This document shows, piece after piece, positions 15,097 through 24,092 of a DNA stretch of 64,000 bases. The DNA comes from Pseudomonadota bacterium (lineage in GTDB: Bacteria > Pseudomonadota > Gammaproteobacteria > Steroidobacterales > Steroidobacteraceae): positions 1-64,000 of the forward strand of contig JANXOV010000028.1 in assembly GCA_025357635.1 (NCBI GenBank), in the 5' to 3' direction. Position 1 is the first letter of the stretch. Each line of letters starts with the position of its first letter. The notes below the pieces were generated by a model. The model did no database searches. It had not been told where the DNA came from and saw nothing but the letters and a program-made list of their open reading frames with translations. The translations under genes and the position numbers were made by a program.

Positions 15097-16434
15097 ATGG
15101 CAAGTTCGATCCAGCAATTCCTGAAGGAACATGGCATCTCTGAAGTGGAGGCCATCATCCCGGACATGGCCGGGGTGCCGCGCGGCAAACTGATGCCCGC
15201 GGAAAAGTTCGCTGAAGAAGAGGGCATGCGCCTGCCCGAGGCGATTTTTCTCCAGACGGTGACCGGCGATTATCCCGACGATCAGAGCGCGATGAACCCC
15301 TCCGACATCGATATCGTGCTCAAGGCCGACCCGGCGACAGTTCGCGTCGTTCCGTGGGCGGCCGAGCCCACAGCACAGGTGATCCACGACTGCTTCTATG
15401 GCGATGGCCGTCCGGTCACCATGTCGCCACGCTATGTCCTGCGGCGCGTGCTGGATTTGTATGAAGCACACGGCTGGGAGCCGGTGATCGCGCCTGAACT
15501 GGAGTTCTTTCTGGTCGAACCGAACATCGACTCGGACTATCCGCTGAAGCCGCCGGTGGGCCGTTCCGGGCGGCCGGAAATCGGCCGGCAGGCGTACAGC
15601 ATCGCCGCGGTCAATGAGTTCGACCCGCTGTTCGATGACATGTATTCCTTTTGCGAAGCGCAGGACATTGAGATCGACACGCTGATTCACGAGGCGGGCG
15701 CGGCGCAGATGGAAATCAATCTCCTGCACGGCAACGCCCTGAGCCTGGCGGATCAAGCGTTCCTGTTCAAGCGCACCGCGCGCGAGGCGGCGCTGCGCCA
15801 CAAGATGTATGCGACCTTCATGGCAAAGCCCATGGCCAAGGAGCCGGGCAGCGCCATGCACCTGCATCAGAGCATCGTGGATTTGAAAACCAAGAAGAAC
15901 ATCTTCAGCAATGCGGATGGTTCACCTTCGAATCTGTTTTTCTCGCACATTGCCGGACTGCAGAAATATCTGCCCGCCGCAATGTCGCTGTTTGCGCCCA
16001 ATGTGAACAGTTATCGGCGCATCAGCCGCTATTCGGCGGCGCCCATCAATGTGCAGTGGGGCTATGACAATCGCACCGCGGGACTGCGCGTGCCCATGTC
16101 CGGTCCCGAATCGCGGCGCGTGGAGAACCGGGTCGGCGGCGCCGATGCAAATCCCTATCTTGCATTCGCCGCTTCGCTGGCCTGCGGGTACCTGGGCATG
16201 ATCGAGGGTCTCAAGCCCTCCGAACCGATCACCGGCAGCGCCTATGAGCTTGCGATCGCGCTGCCCAGAACGCTGGCCGAAGCGCTGCGCTTGTTGCGCG
16301 AGTCCAAACAGCTGGTCGACCTGTTCGGCGACCGGTTCGTCCTGGCCTTCACCGCGGTCAAAGAGGCGGAGTACGAGACCTTCGCGCAAGTCATCAGTTC
16401 GTGGGAACGCGAATACCTGCTGCTGAACGTGTGA
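15097..16434 (+). CDS. puuA: Gamma-glutamylputrescine synthetase (glutamine synthetase family)
   Basis: A 445-residue protein of the glutamine synthetase fold. Ligand blocks include PELEFFLVE, the AGAAQMEINL metal-binding region, and MHLHQS near the ATP/glutamate site, plus SRRVENRVGGADANPYL near the end. The N-terminal domain is short, as in PuuA rather than GlnA. It joins glutamate to putrescine using ATP, the first step of the glutamylated route. It is packed directly behind puuD (3-base gap) and followed after 70 bases by the putrescine transporter genes. Members of this family also act on other amines or ethanolamine; the puuB, puuD and pot context supports putrescine. Confidence 0.9.
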   Translation: MASSIQQFLKEHGISEVEAIIPDMAGVPRGKLMPAEKFAEEEGMRLPEAIFLQTVTGDYPDDQSAMNPSDIDIVLKADPATVRVVPWAAEPTAQVIHDCFYGDGRPVTMSPRYVLRRVLDLYEAHGWEPVIAPELEFFLVEPNIDSDYPLKPPVGRSGRPEIGRQAYSIAAVNEFDPLFDDMYSFCEAQDIEIDTLIHEAGAAQMEINLLHGNALSLADQAFLFKRTAREAALRHKMYATFMAKPMAKEPGSAMHLHQSIVDLKTKKNIFSNADGSPSNLFFSHIAGLQKYLPAAMSLFAPNVNSYRRISRYSAAPINVQWGYDNRTAGLRVPMSGPESRRVENRVGGADANPYLAFAASLACGYLGMIEGLKPSEPITGSAYELAIALPRTLAEALRLLRESKQLVDLFGDRFVLAFTAVKEAEYETFAQVISSWEREYLLLNV

Positions 16435-16504
16435 GACTTTATCCGGCGGCTGCGTTATAACTAGCGCCACGAGCACCACCAAATATTATAAGGGGACTTG
16501 TGCG

Positions 16505-17641
16505 ATGTGGAGCGTTGTTCGATCGGCGTTGACGGTTGCGTGTTCGCTGCTGATCCTGGCCGGCTGTGGCGGCAAGTCCTCTGCCGGAAAGGGCGAGGGC
16601 GACGCCGCGGCGAAATCCGGCAAGGTGTTGAATCTGTACATCTGGTCTGACTATCTGGCCGCCAATACGCTGCCGGATTTCGAGAAGCAGACCGGCATCA
16701 AGGTCAACGTGGCGTACTTCGACACGAATGAAACCTTGGAAACCAAGCTGCTTGCCGGCAGCAGCGGCTACGACGTAGTGCTGCCCACGGCCTCGTATTT
16801 CGAACGTCAGATAAAGGCCGGCGTGTATCAGAGCTTCGACAAATCCAAACTCCCCAATCTGAAGAACATGGACCCGCAGCTGATGCTGCTGGTGGCCATG
16901 CACGATCCGAACAATGCCCATGGCCTGATCTACCTGTGGGGGACCAACGGCATCGGCTACAACGAAAAGATGGTCAAGTCGATACTGCCGAACGAGCCCT
17001 TGGACACGTGGAAGCTGGTGTTCGATCCGGTCTATGCCTCGAAGCTTGCGAAATGCGGCATCAGTGTTTTGGATTCACCGGCTGAAGTCTTTCGCGCCGT
17101 CTACAACTATCTGGGCAAGGATCCCAATTCCCAGAAACCCGAAGATCTGGTGGTGGCCGAGGACGTGCTGATGAAGATCCGCCCCTATATACGCAACATC
17201 AACTCCTCGGAGTACATCGAAGCGTTGGCCAATGGCGATGTGTGTGTGTCGGTCGGCTACAGCGGCGATGTTCTGCAATCGCGCGACCGCGCGCGCGAGG
17301 CCAACAAGGGCATCGAGATCAAATACATCGTTCCCAAGGAGGGCACGATATTGTGGTTCGACATGCTTGCCATCCCCAAGGATGCGCCCCATCCCGACAG
17401 CGCCTACGCGTTCATCAACTACCTCATGCAGCCCGAAGTCATGGCCTCGATTTCCAACTTCAAGCGATTTGCAAACGCCAATGCCGCCGCGCTGCCGTTG
17501 GTGGACAAGTCCGTCACCGGCGATCCCGTCATCTACCCCACGCCCGAGGAGCGCAAGCGGCTGTCGGTGCAGTTGGCGGATTCGATCGATCAGACGCGCG
17601 CCATCACGCGGATCTGGCAGAGATTCAAAACGGGTCGATGA
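16505..17641 (+). CDS. potF: Putrescine/polyamine ABC transporter substrate-binding lipoprotein
   Basis: A 378-residue periplasmic binding protein. The N-terminus has a lipoprotein signal (LLILAGCGG, lipid Cys about residue 21). Family blocks include VLNLYIWSDYLAANTLPDFEKQTGIKV (split), DVVLPTASYFERQI and GTNGIGYN, as in PotF/SpuD. The ligand pocket residues Trp and Asp of the family appear preserved (YIWSDY, GYSGDV, WFDMLAIPKDA). A ribosome site AGGGG lies 9 bases before the ATG, and a TATTAT box lies 21 bases before it. It heads potFGHI and delivers polyamine to the PotHI permease. Choice between putrescine and spermidine cannot be fixed without structure. Confidence 0.92.
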   Translation: MWSVVRSALTVACSLLILAGCGGKSSAGKGEGDAAAKSGKVLNLYIWSDYLAANTLPDFEKQTGIKVNVAYFDTNETLETKLLAGSSGYDVVLPTASYFERQIKAGVYQSFDKSKLPNLKNMDPQLMLLVAMHDPNNAHGLIYLWGTNGIGYNEKMVKSILPNEPLDTWKLVFDPVYASKLAKCGISVLDSPAEVFRAVYNYLGKDPNSQKPEDLVVAEDVLMKIRPYIRNINSSEYIEALANGDVCVSVGYSGDVLQSRDRAREANKGIEIKYIVPKEGTILWFDMLAIPKDAPHPDSAYAFINYLMQPEVMASISNFKRFANANAAALPLVDKSVTGDPVIYPTPEERKRLSVQLADSIDQTRAITRIWQRFKTGR

Positions 17642-17644
17642 CAG

Positions 17645-18784
17645 ATGAGCATACCTGCGACGGTTCCCCTGAAACCCGCGCCGTGGAAGGATCCCAGCGC
17701 ACGCCCCTACGTGCAACTGGAGCGCCTCACCAAGAAATTCGGCGACTTCACCGCCGTCGATGACATCAGCCTCAAGATCTATCAGGGCGAGATCTTCTGC
17801 CTGCTGGGCGCCTCGGGCTGCGGCAAGACCACCCTGCTTCGCATGCTGGGCGGATTCGAGACGCCGACCTCGGGCAAGATCCTGATCGACGGCGAGGACA
17901 TGGCCGGGGTGCCGCCGTATCAACGTCCCGTCAACATGATGTTCCAGTCCTATGCGATCTTTCCGCACATGAACGTGGAACAGAACGTGGCGTTCGGTCT
18001 GAAGCAGGACGGCGTTTCAAAGGCGCAGATCAAAGAGCGCGTCGCGACCATGCTCGACCTGGTCAAGATGGGGGACTTCGCCAGGCGCAAGCCCCATCAG
18101 CTCTCCGGCGGTCAGCGGCAGCGGGTCGCGCTGGCACGTTCGCTGGTCAAGCGCCCCAAACTGCTGCTGCTGGATGAACCGCTAGGCGCGCTGGACAAAA
18201 AGCTGCGCGAGCACACCCAGTTCGAGTTGATCAGCCTGCAGGAAAAGCTCGGCGTCACCTTTGTGGTCGTCACGCACGATCAGGAAGAGGCCATGACACT
18301 GGCCAGCCGCATCGGCGTCATGAATCACGGCGAGATTGTGCAGACCGGCACGCCGTCGGAGATATACGAGTTTCCCAGCACCAAGTTCGTCGCCGATTTC
18401 ATCGGCTCGGTGAACATGTTCGAAGGCAAGCTCGTGGAAGATGAGCCCAACTATGTGCGCATTCAATCCGACGAACTCGGCTCCACGATTTTCGTGAATC
18501 ACGGCATCAGTTCCCCGCCCCAGGCCGTGGTCTGGGCGGCGATCCGGCCGGAAAAGATTTTCATGTCCATTGCACGGCCTGAAGGGACGGACAACATCGT
18601 GCAGGGCGCGGTGCAGGACATCGCCTATCTGGGCGACTTGTCGATATTTCTGGTGAAACTTCCCACCGGCAAGGTGGTTCGCGTGACGCGGCCCAACACC
18701 TCGCGCCATTCGGAGGAAATCACCTGGGATCAGCAGGTGTACCTGAACTGGGATTCCACCAGCCCGGTCGTGGTGACCCGGTAA
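17645..18784 (+). CDS. potG: Putrescine/polyamine ABC transporter ATP-binding protein
   Basis: A 379-residue ATPase. Walker A is GASGCGKTT, the signature is LSGGQRQRVALARSL, Walker B is LLLLDEP, and the switch His is in VVTHDQEEAM. A C-terminal TOBE-like regulatory domain follows (about 290-375). Order and length match PotG/SpuF. It powers import through the PotH and PotI permeases at the cytoplasmic face. It starts 3 bases after the potF stop, so the genes are tightly coupled. Confidence 0.95.
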   Translation: MSIPATVPLKPAPWKDPSARPYVQLERLTKKFGDFTAVDDISLKIYQGEIFCLLGASGCGKTTLLRMLGGFETPTSGKILIDGEDMAGVPPYQRPVNMMFQSYAIFPHMNVEQNVAFGLKQDGVSKAQIKERVATMLDLVKMGDFARRKPHQLSGGQRQRVALARSLVKRPKLLLLDEPLGALDKKLREHTQFELISLQEKLGVTFVVVTHDQEEAMTLASRIGVMNHGEIVQTGTPSEIYEFPSTKFVADFIGSVNMFEGKLVEDEPNYVRIQSDELGSTIFVNHGISSPPQAVVWAAIRPEKIFMSIARPEGTDNIVQGAVQDIAYLGDLSIFLVKLPTGKVVRVTRPNTSRHSEEITWDQQVYLNWDSTSPVVVTR

Positions 18785-18790
18785 CCGGTC

Positions 18791-19708
18791 ATGGCCAAGC
18801 GCAGCTTGTTGAAGCGTCTGGGGATTTCTGGCGGCACTTTCGTGGTGGCCGTTCCCTACATCTGGCTGCTGCTGTTCTTCGCGGTGCCCTTCATCATTGT
18901 CCTGAAGATTTCATTTTCGGACATCGATCTGGCGATTCCGCCGTACAAGCCGCTGATCGAATCGGCGGGGAATCATCTGATCGCGATCAAGCTCAACTTC
19001 AACAACTATTTTTTTCTGTTCACCGACTCGCTGTACTTCAGCGCATTCTTGAACTCGATCAAGGTCGCGTTCATCTCCACCGTGCTGTGTCTGCTGGTGG
19101 GCTACCCCATGGCCTACGGCATCGCGCGCTCGGCGCCCGCGACACGCAACATCCTGCTGCTGCTGGTGGTGCTGCCGTTTTGGACCTCGTTGCTGCTGCG
19201 CGTCTACGCGTGGATCGGACTGCTCAAGGCCAACGGCGTCATCAACAACGTCCTGCAGTGGATGGGGCTGATCGACGAGCCGCTGCCGATGCTGTACACC
19301 CAGTTTGCCATGTACATCGGCATCGTCTACTCGTATCTGCCGTTCATGATTCTCCCGCTGTACTCGAATCTGGAAAAAATGAACTGGCAGCTGCTCGAGG
19401 CCGCGCAGGATCTGGGTTGCAGGCCGTGGCAGTCGTTCTACAAGATCACGCTGCCGCTGTCGCGCAACGGTATTCTCGCCGGCTCCATGCTGGTTTTCAT
19501 CCCGGCCGTGGGAGAGTTCGTCATTCCGGCGCTGCTCGGCGGTCCGAATGCGCTGATGATCGGCCGCATCCTGTGGGATGAGTTCTTCTCCAACCGCGCC
19601 TGGCCTGTGGCCAGCGCGGTGGCCATTTTGCTGCTGATCGTCCTGGTGCCGTTCATGATGTGGTATCAGAGCGTGCAGGCGCGTGAATCCGCGGGCGACG
19701 GGCGATGA
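18791..19708 (+). CDS. potH: Putrescine/polyamine ABC transporter permease (PotH type)
   Basis: A 305-residue inner-membrane permease with about six membrane helices. It has the EAA-type coupling loop EAAQDLGCRPWQSFYKITLPLS near residues 215-237, which contacts the ATPase. The PYIWLLLFFAVPFIIVLKIS N-terminus is typical of PotH/SpuG. Its start lies 6 bases after the potG stop, and the stop overlaps the potI start (ATGA). Confidence 0.94.
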   Translation: MAKRSLLKRLGISGGTFVVAVPYIWLLLFFAVPFIIVLKISFSDIDLAIPPYKPLIESAGNHLIAIKLNFNNYFFLFTDSLYFSAFLNSIKVAFISTVLCLLVGYPMAYGIARSAPATRNILLLLVVLPFWTSLLLRVYAWIGLLKANGVINNVLQWMGLIDEPLPMLYTQFAMYIGIVYSYLPFMILPLYSNLEKMNWQLLEAAQDLGCRPWQSFYKITLPLSRNGILAGSMLVFIPAVGEFVIPALLGGPNALMIGRILWDEFFSNRAWPVASAVAILLLIVLVPFMMWYQSVQARESAGDGR

Positions 19709-20532
19709 ACGAGCGCCGCTCACTGTTCATACTGTGCTGCCTGGGTTTCGGCTTTGCGTTCCTGTACATCCCGATCCTGTCAATGGTCGTGTTTTCCTTC
19801 AACGCCTCCAAACTGGTCACGGTGTGGGACTCGGCTCACTCACCCACGCTGAAGTGGTACGCGGCGCTGCTCGACAATGACGAGATTCTCGATGCGGCGT
19901 GGATATCGCTGAAAGTGGCCGTCATCAACGCCACCGGCGCCAGCATCCTCGGCATGCTGGCCGGCTTTTCGCTGTCGCGTTTTTCGAAGTTTCGCGGCCG
20001 CTTCGCGCTCAACGCCATGACCACCGCGCCGCTGGTCATGCCGGAAGTCATCACCGGTCTGTCACTGCTGCTCACCTTCGTGGCCATGGAGCAGCTGATC
20101 GGCTGGCCGGCGGGGCGGGGACTGACCACCATCACCATCGCGCACATCACTTTTTCCATGGCTTTCGTAACGGTGGTGATCCAGTCAAGGCTCGCAACTT
20201 TCGACAGCGCGCTGGAAGAGGCGGCCATGGATCTGGGTGCGCACCCGATGAAGGTGTTCTTCGTCATCACACTGCCCATCATCTTTCCTGCGATTCTGTC
20301 GGGTTGGTTGCTGGCCTTCACCATGTCCTGGGACGATCTGGTGATTTCCAGTTTCGCTTCCGGGCCCGGCAGCAGCACGCTGCCCATGGTCGTGTTTTCA
20401 AAGGTGCGGCTGGGCGTCAGCCCTGAGATCAATGTGCTGGCGACCATCACCATCGCCGTGGTGACGCTGATGATGATCAGCGTGGCCTTGTGGATGGCGC
20501 GAGCCGCGCGGCTGGACAAGGCGCGCCAGTAG
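19705..20532 (+). CDS. potI: Putrescine/polyamine ABC transporter permease (PotI type)
   Basis: A 275-residue inner-membrane permease with six predicted helices. The coupling loop reads EEAAMDLGAHPMKVFFVITLP. Features such as MVVFSFNASKLVTVW and SWDDLVISSFASGPGSSTLP match PotI/SpuH. The ATG overlaps the potH stop by 4 bases. Together PotH and PotI form the channel. A PLP enzyme gene begins 13 bases after its stop and is likely in the same mRNA. Confidence 0.94.
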   Translation: MNERRSLFILCCLGFGFAFLYIPILSMVVFSFNASKLVTVWDSAHSPTLKWYAALLDNDEILDAAWISLKVAVINATGASILGMLAGFSLSRFSKFRGRFALNAMTTAPLVMPEVITGLSLLLTFVAMEQLIGWPAGRGLTTITIAHITFSMAFVTVVIQSRLATFDSALEEAAMDLGAHPMKVFFVITLPIIFPAILSGWLLAFTMSWDDLVISSFASGPGSSTLPMVVFSKVRLGVSPEINVLATITIAVVTLMMISVALWMARAARLDKARQ

Positions 20533-20545
20533 CGCGCCGCGTGTC

Positions 20546-21718
20546 ATGAAGAAGAGCACGCGCGTCAATCATCCGCCGAGGGTCCAGGTTCCCGCCGACA
20601 ATCGCCCGCTGGTGGCGCCGATCTATCAATCGGTCAAGTTCACGCTGGATGACACGGTCGAAACGGAAAGTCTGCTGCGTGGCGAGCGGCCCGGATTTTT
20701 CTATTCGCGCGTTTCCAATCCGACGCTGCGCCAGCTGGAATTGCTGCTGGCCGAGATGCAGGGCCAGGAGGACTGTCTGCTGGCCGCATCAGGGGTCGGC
20801 GCGGTGGCGGCGTGTCTGATTGCGCTGTGCAAGGCCGGCGATCACATTCTGGCTTTCGTGGAATCCTACGGGCCCACCCGCCACATCATTCACCGCATCC
20901 TTGGCCGCTACGGCGTGACGCACACGCTGCTGTCGATCGAGGACAAGGCCGGCATCGAACGCGTGCTGGCCGAACGGCCGACGCGTCTCGTGATTTTCGA
21001 GAGCCCGACCAATCCCGTCACGAAAATCGCCGACATCCAGCACTTGGTTGCACAGACCCGCCAGCACGGCGCGCTGAGCGTCATGGACAACACCTTTGCA
21101 GGTTTTCATAACCATGGCGGTTGCGGAATCGACGTCCATCTGCACAGTCTCACCAAGTACGCCTCCGGGCATGGCGATGTGATGGGCGGCGCCATCCTGG
21201 CTTCGCGCAAGCTGATCCAATCGATGCGGCAGGACGTTGTGACGCTGGGTCCGACGCTGGATCCGCATGCGGCCTTTCTGATTCAGCGCGGCATGCGCAC
21301 CTACTTTCTGCGCTACGAGCGGCAGTGCGCCAACGCCGGCCGGATCGCGGCGCATCTTGCGCAGCATGCAAACGTGGCGCGGGTGTTCTATCCCGGATTA
21401 CCCGGCCATCCGCAGCACGCGCTGGCGGCGCGGCAAATGAGCGATTTCGGCACCATTGTGAGCTTCGATCTCAAAGGGGGCGTGGATCACGGTACGCGCT
21501 TCGCCGATGCCCTAGAGTTGTTTGCGATTTCGGCAAGCCTTGGTTCCACCGAATCCCTGGTCATGCCGCCACGGTTGCTGGGCAGCAGGGACCTGAACGC
21601 CGAACAGCGCGTCCAGTCCGCGATCGGTCCGGGCACGGTGCGGCTGTCGATCGGTATCGAAGATGCGGACGATCTCATCGCCGACCTTGACGAGGCTCTC
21701 AAAGCCGCATTTATTTGA
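20546..21718 (+). CDS. Trans-sulfuration-type PLP enzyme (cystathionine gamma-synthase/beta-lyase fold) linked to pot operon
   Basis: A 390-residue Cys/Met metabolism PLP enzyme. The Schiff-base Lys is Lys204 in SLTKYASGHGDVMGG. YSRVSNPTLRQLE, SESLVMPPRLL-type and TVRLSIGIED blocks are typical of the family. Family reactions are beta- or gamma-eliminations or replacements on sulfur or homoserine amino acids. It sits 13 bases behind potI and on the same strand, so it is probably expressed with polyamine uptake, unlike a normal methionine gene. It may act on a polyamine-related amino acid, or simply be a cystathionine beta-lyase caught in this operon. Substrate is not assignable from sequence. 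Confidence 0.82.
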   Translation: MKKSTRVNHPPRVQVPADNRPLVAPIYQSVKFTLDDTVETESLLRGERPGFFYSRVSNPTLRQLELLLAEMQGQEDCLLAASGVGAVAACLIALCKAGDHILAFVESYGPTRHIIHRILGRYGVTHTLLSIEDKAGIERVLAERPTRLVIFESPTNPVTKIADIQHLVAQTRQHGALSVMDNTFAGFHNHGGCGIDVHLHSLTKYASGHGDVMGGAILASRKLIQSMRQDVVTLGPTLDPHAAFLIQRGMRTYFLRYERQCANAGRIAAHLAQHANVARVFYPGLPGHPQHALAARQMSDFGTIVSFDLKGGVDHGTRFADALELFAISASLGSTESLVMPPRLLGSRDLNAEQRVQSAIGPGTVRLSIGIEDADDLIADLDEALKAAFI

Positions 21719-21819
21719 CTCAATAGCCCTCAAGCCTGTCGCCGTGCTGCCGATCTTACCGATCAGCCCAATTGCATCTTGAGGATTCTGCCGCAGTGTT
21801 GCGTGAAAACCGACCGTCG

Positions 21820-22650
21820 ATGTCATCCGATCCGGGCGCTGCGCCGCGCGACTATATGAACGCGGCACTGGCTGCGCCGCAGAGCATCGCCCCGATGCCG
21901 CGCATCTGCGCACAGATAGCCGAGTTGTCCGCGCAGGATTCGGTCGACGGTGTGCAGTACGCGCGTCTGATGCAGTCCGACCCGGTGCTGGCCGGGGAGA
22001 TCATGCGCGTGGCGAATTCGCCGGCGCTGCGGCCGCGCTCCACCATCGTTTCGCTGCAGCAGGCCGTGTCCTGGCTGGGAATCGCCGAGATCCGCAGCAT
22101 CGCGATGGCCATGGTGCTGCGCGGTGAAGTCTTCGTTGCCCCCGGCCATGAACCCGAATCCGAAGAGCTGTGGCGTGAAGCCTGGTTCGCCGCGTTGTGG
22201 GCCAAGGAAATCGCCCGGCTGCGCCGCCGCCATGTCGAAAGCGGCTTTCTCGCCGCGCTGATGCATCGCTCCGGCGCCGCATTGGCGCTGAAAATTCTGT
22301 CGCGCTTCGAAGTCGAGCAGCGCACCGCCATCGATACCCGCTCCCTGAGTGAACTGGTGGCCGAGTTCGACCCCGCCTTCGGGCGCATGCTCATGAATGG
22401 CTGGCGCGTCGCTCCGGAAATACAGGCCGGCGCCACCGATTGGCGCGATTACCGCGGTTCCGCGCAATCGGATCTGGCTGCCACCGTGCATGCGGCGCAT
22501 GTGCTGGCCGCTCACACGCTGCACCCGCAGCTGCTGGTGGAGGAGATCGTGCTCGAAAGTCCGGTATTCGAACACCTGGGTGTTTTTCTGGAGCAGCGCA
22601 AGACGCTGCTCGGGATGCGCGATGCCATTCGCGCCACGGCGGGAGCGTGA
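21820..22650 (+). CDS. HDOD domain signalling protein
   Basis: A 276-residue protein dominated by an HDOD domain (about residues 10-215), a HD-related helical output domain without the metal-binding HD pair. Family blocks include MRVANSPALRPRSTIVSLQQAVSWLGIAEIR (split) and a GFLAALMHRSG segment. HDOD proteins usually act as signalling adaptors, often with c-di-GMP systems. ATG 21820 is used; an in-frame TTG at 21772 is possible. The stop overlaps the GTG start of sthA (GTGA), implying translational coupling. Its partner is unknown. Confidence 0.8.
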   Translation: MSSDPGAAPRDYMNAALAAPQSIAPMPRICAQIAELSAQDSVDGVQYARLMQSDPVLAGEIMRVANSPALRPRSTIVSLQQAVSWLGIAEIRSIAMAMVLRGEVFVAPGHEPESEELWREAWFAALWAKEIARLRRRHVESGFLAALMHRSGAALALKILSRFEVEQRTAIDTRSLSELVAEFDPAFGRMLMNGWRVAPEIQAGATDWRDYRGSAQSDLAATVHAAHVLAAHTLHPQLLVEEIVLESPVFEHLGVFLEQRKTLLGMRDAIRATAGA

Positions 22651-24086
22651 GCGTGCCCGCGGCGGATGTTTTCGATCTGATCTGCTTCGGCTCAGGTCCT
22701 GCCGGCCAGAAGGCCGCCATCCAGGCCGCCAAGGCTGGGCATACGGCGGCGGTCATCGAGCAGGACTCCCATGTCGGCGGCGCTTGTCTGCTGACCGGCA
22801 CGATTCCGAGCAAGGCGCTGCGCGAACAGGCTATGCGCTACAGCCGCATGCACAAGCATGCCTCCGCGATGGCCGTCGAATTGAACGGCGCCGCGCCGCT
22901 GTCGGCGCTGTTGTCAGGCGTCGAGGACGTGGTCGCCGCGCAGGACCGGTATCTGCGCGATCAACTCGCGCGCAATGGCGTGCAGCTGCTGCGCGGCCGC
23001 GGCCGCATCCAGTCGGCCGGTCTCGTGGTGGTCGAGGCCCTTGACGGCACGCTGATCCAATTGCAGGCCTCGCGTATTCTGATCGCCACCGGTTCACGGC
23101 CGCGGCATGTGCCGTCGGTTCCCGTGGATCACGAACGCATTCTCGATAGCGACTCCATTCTGACGCTCGGCTACCTGCCGCAATCCATGCTCGTTCTGGG
23201 CAGCGGCGTCATTGCCTGCGAGTACGCCTCGATATTCGCCGCACTTGGCACGGCCGTGACCTTGGTCGACAAGGCGCAGGAGCCGCTGGGTTTTCTGGAC
23301 GGGACGCTGCGTGCGAGTTTTCTGCGCGCGTTCACCGAGGCGGGCGGGACCTATATGGGTGGCGTGGAAGTGAGCGGCGCCGCCTTCGACGGGTTTGCCG
23401 GCGTCGATGTGTCGTTGCAATCAGGGGCAACCCTGCGGGCCGAGATCGTACTGGCGGCGATGGGCCGCATCGCCAACATCGAAGGACTCGGGCTGGACCG
23501 GATCGGCGTGACCATGACGGCGCGCGGGCATGTGCAGGTGGACGAGAAGTTCGCCACCAATGTGCCGGGCGTGTTCGCTGCGGGCGATGTCATCGGACCG
23601 CCCGCGCTGGCCTGTGCCGCCGCCGATCAAGGCCGTCAGGCTGCGCGTGCCGCGCTCGGACTGCCGTGCGCGGGCGTGCCCGAACTGATCCCCACCGGGG
23701 TCTATACGATTCCGGAAATCGGCTGCGTGGGTCTGACGCCGGGCGAGGCACAGCGGCGCAAGATCGATGTGGTGGTGGGCAGCGCCGATTTCGCCGAAGT
23801 GGCGCGCGCGCACATCGCAGGGGGTGAGGCGGGTCTGCTGCAGCTGATCTGCGAACGCAGCTCCGCGCAGGTGCTCGGCGTGCAGATCGTGGGCGAGGGC
23901 GCCACCGAACTGGTGCATCTGGGTCAGGTCGCCATCGCCTCCGGCGCGACGGTGAACTTCTTCATCGAGCAGGTGTTCAATTTTCCCACCATGACCGAGG
24001 CCTACCGGATCGCGGCGTTCGATGTCGTCAAGCAGCTCGCAGCCGCTGAGGCCGCTTTGCGTTCAGGTGCCCGCCACGTGGCTTGA
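22647..24086 (+). CDS. sthA: Soluble pyridine nucleotide transhydrogenase (Si-specific)
   Basis: A 479-residue flavoprotein disulfide reductase relative. The N-terminal FAD motif is GSGPAGQKAAIQAAK and the NAD(P) motif is GSGVIACEYASIFAALG. The second active-site Cys is replaced (GGACLLTGTIPSKALRE), and GTIPSKALR is the SthA hallmark. The C-terminal dimer domain reads NFPTMTEAYRIAAFD. It equilibrates NADPH with NAD in the cytoplasm. The start is GTG 22647, overlapping the HDOD stop; GTG 22653 is an alternative. It faces aceK-icd, which together govern NADPH-producing carbon flow. The cytoplasmic location follows from the absence of membrane segments. Confidence 0.88.
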   Translation: MSVPAADVFDLICFGSGPAGQKAAIQAAKAGHTAAVIEQDSHVGGACLLTGTIPSKALREQAMRYSRMHKHASAMAVELNGAAPLSALLSGVEDVVAAQDRYLRDQLARNGVQLLRGRGRIQSAGLVVVEALDGTLIQLQASRILIATGSRPRHVPSVPVDHERILDSDSILTLGYLPQSMLVLGSGVIACEYASIFAALGTAVTLVDKAQEPLGFLDGTLRASFLRAFTEAGGTYMGGVEVSGAAFDGFAGVDVSLQSGATLRAEIVLAAMGRIANIEGLGLDRIGVTMTARGHVQVDEKFATNVPGVFAAGDVIGPPALACAAADQGRQAARAALGLPCAGVPELIPTGVYTIPEIGCVGLTPGEAQRRKIDVVVGSADFAEVARAHIAGGEAGLLQLICERSSAQVLGVQIVGEGATELVHLGQVAIASGATVNFFIEQVFNFPTMTEAYRIAAFDVVKQLAAAEAALRSGARHVA

Positions 24087-24092
24087 GGGGCC

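Noticed and set aside
16456-16489. Two TATAA-like boxes before potF as separate promoters
   Set aside because: Neither TATAAC (16456) nor TATTAT (16484) has a credible -35 box, so I do not claim a promoter.
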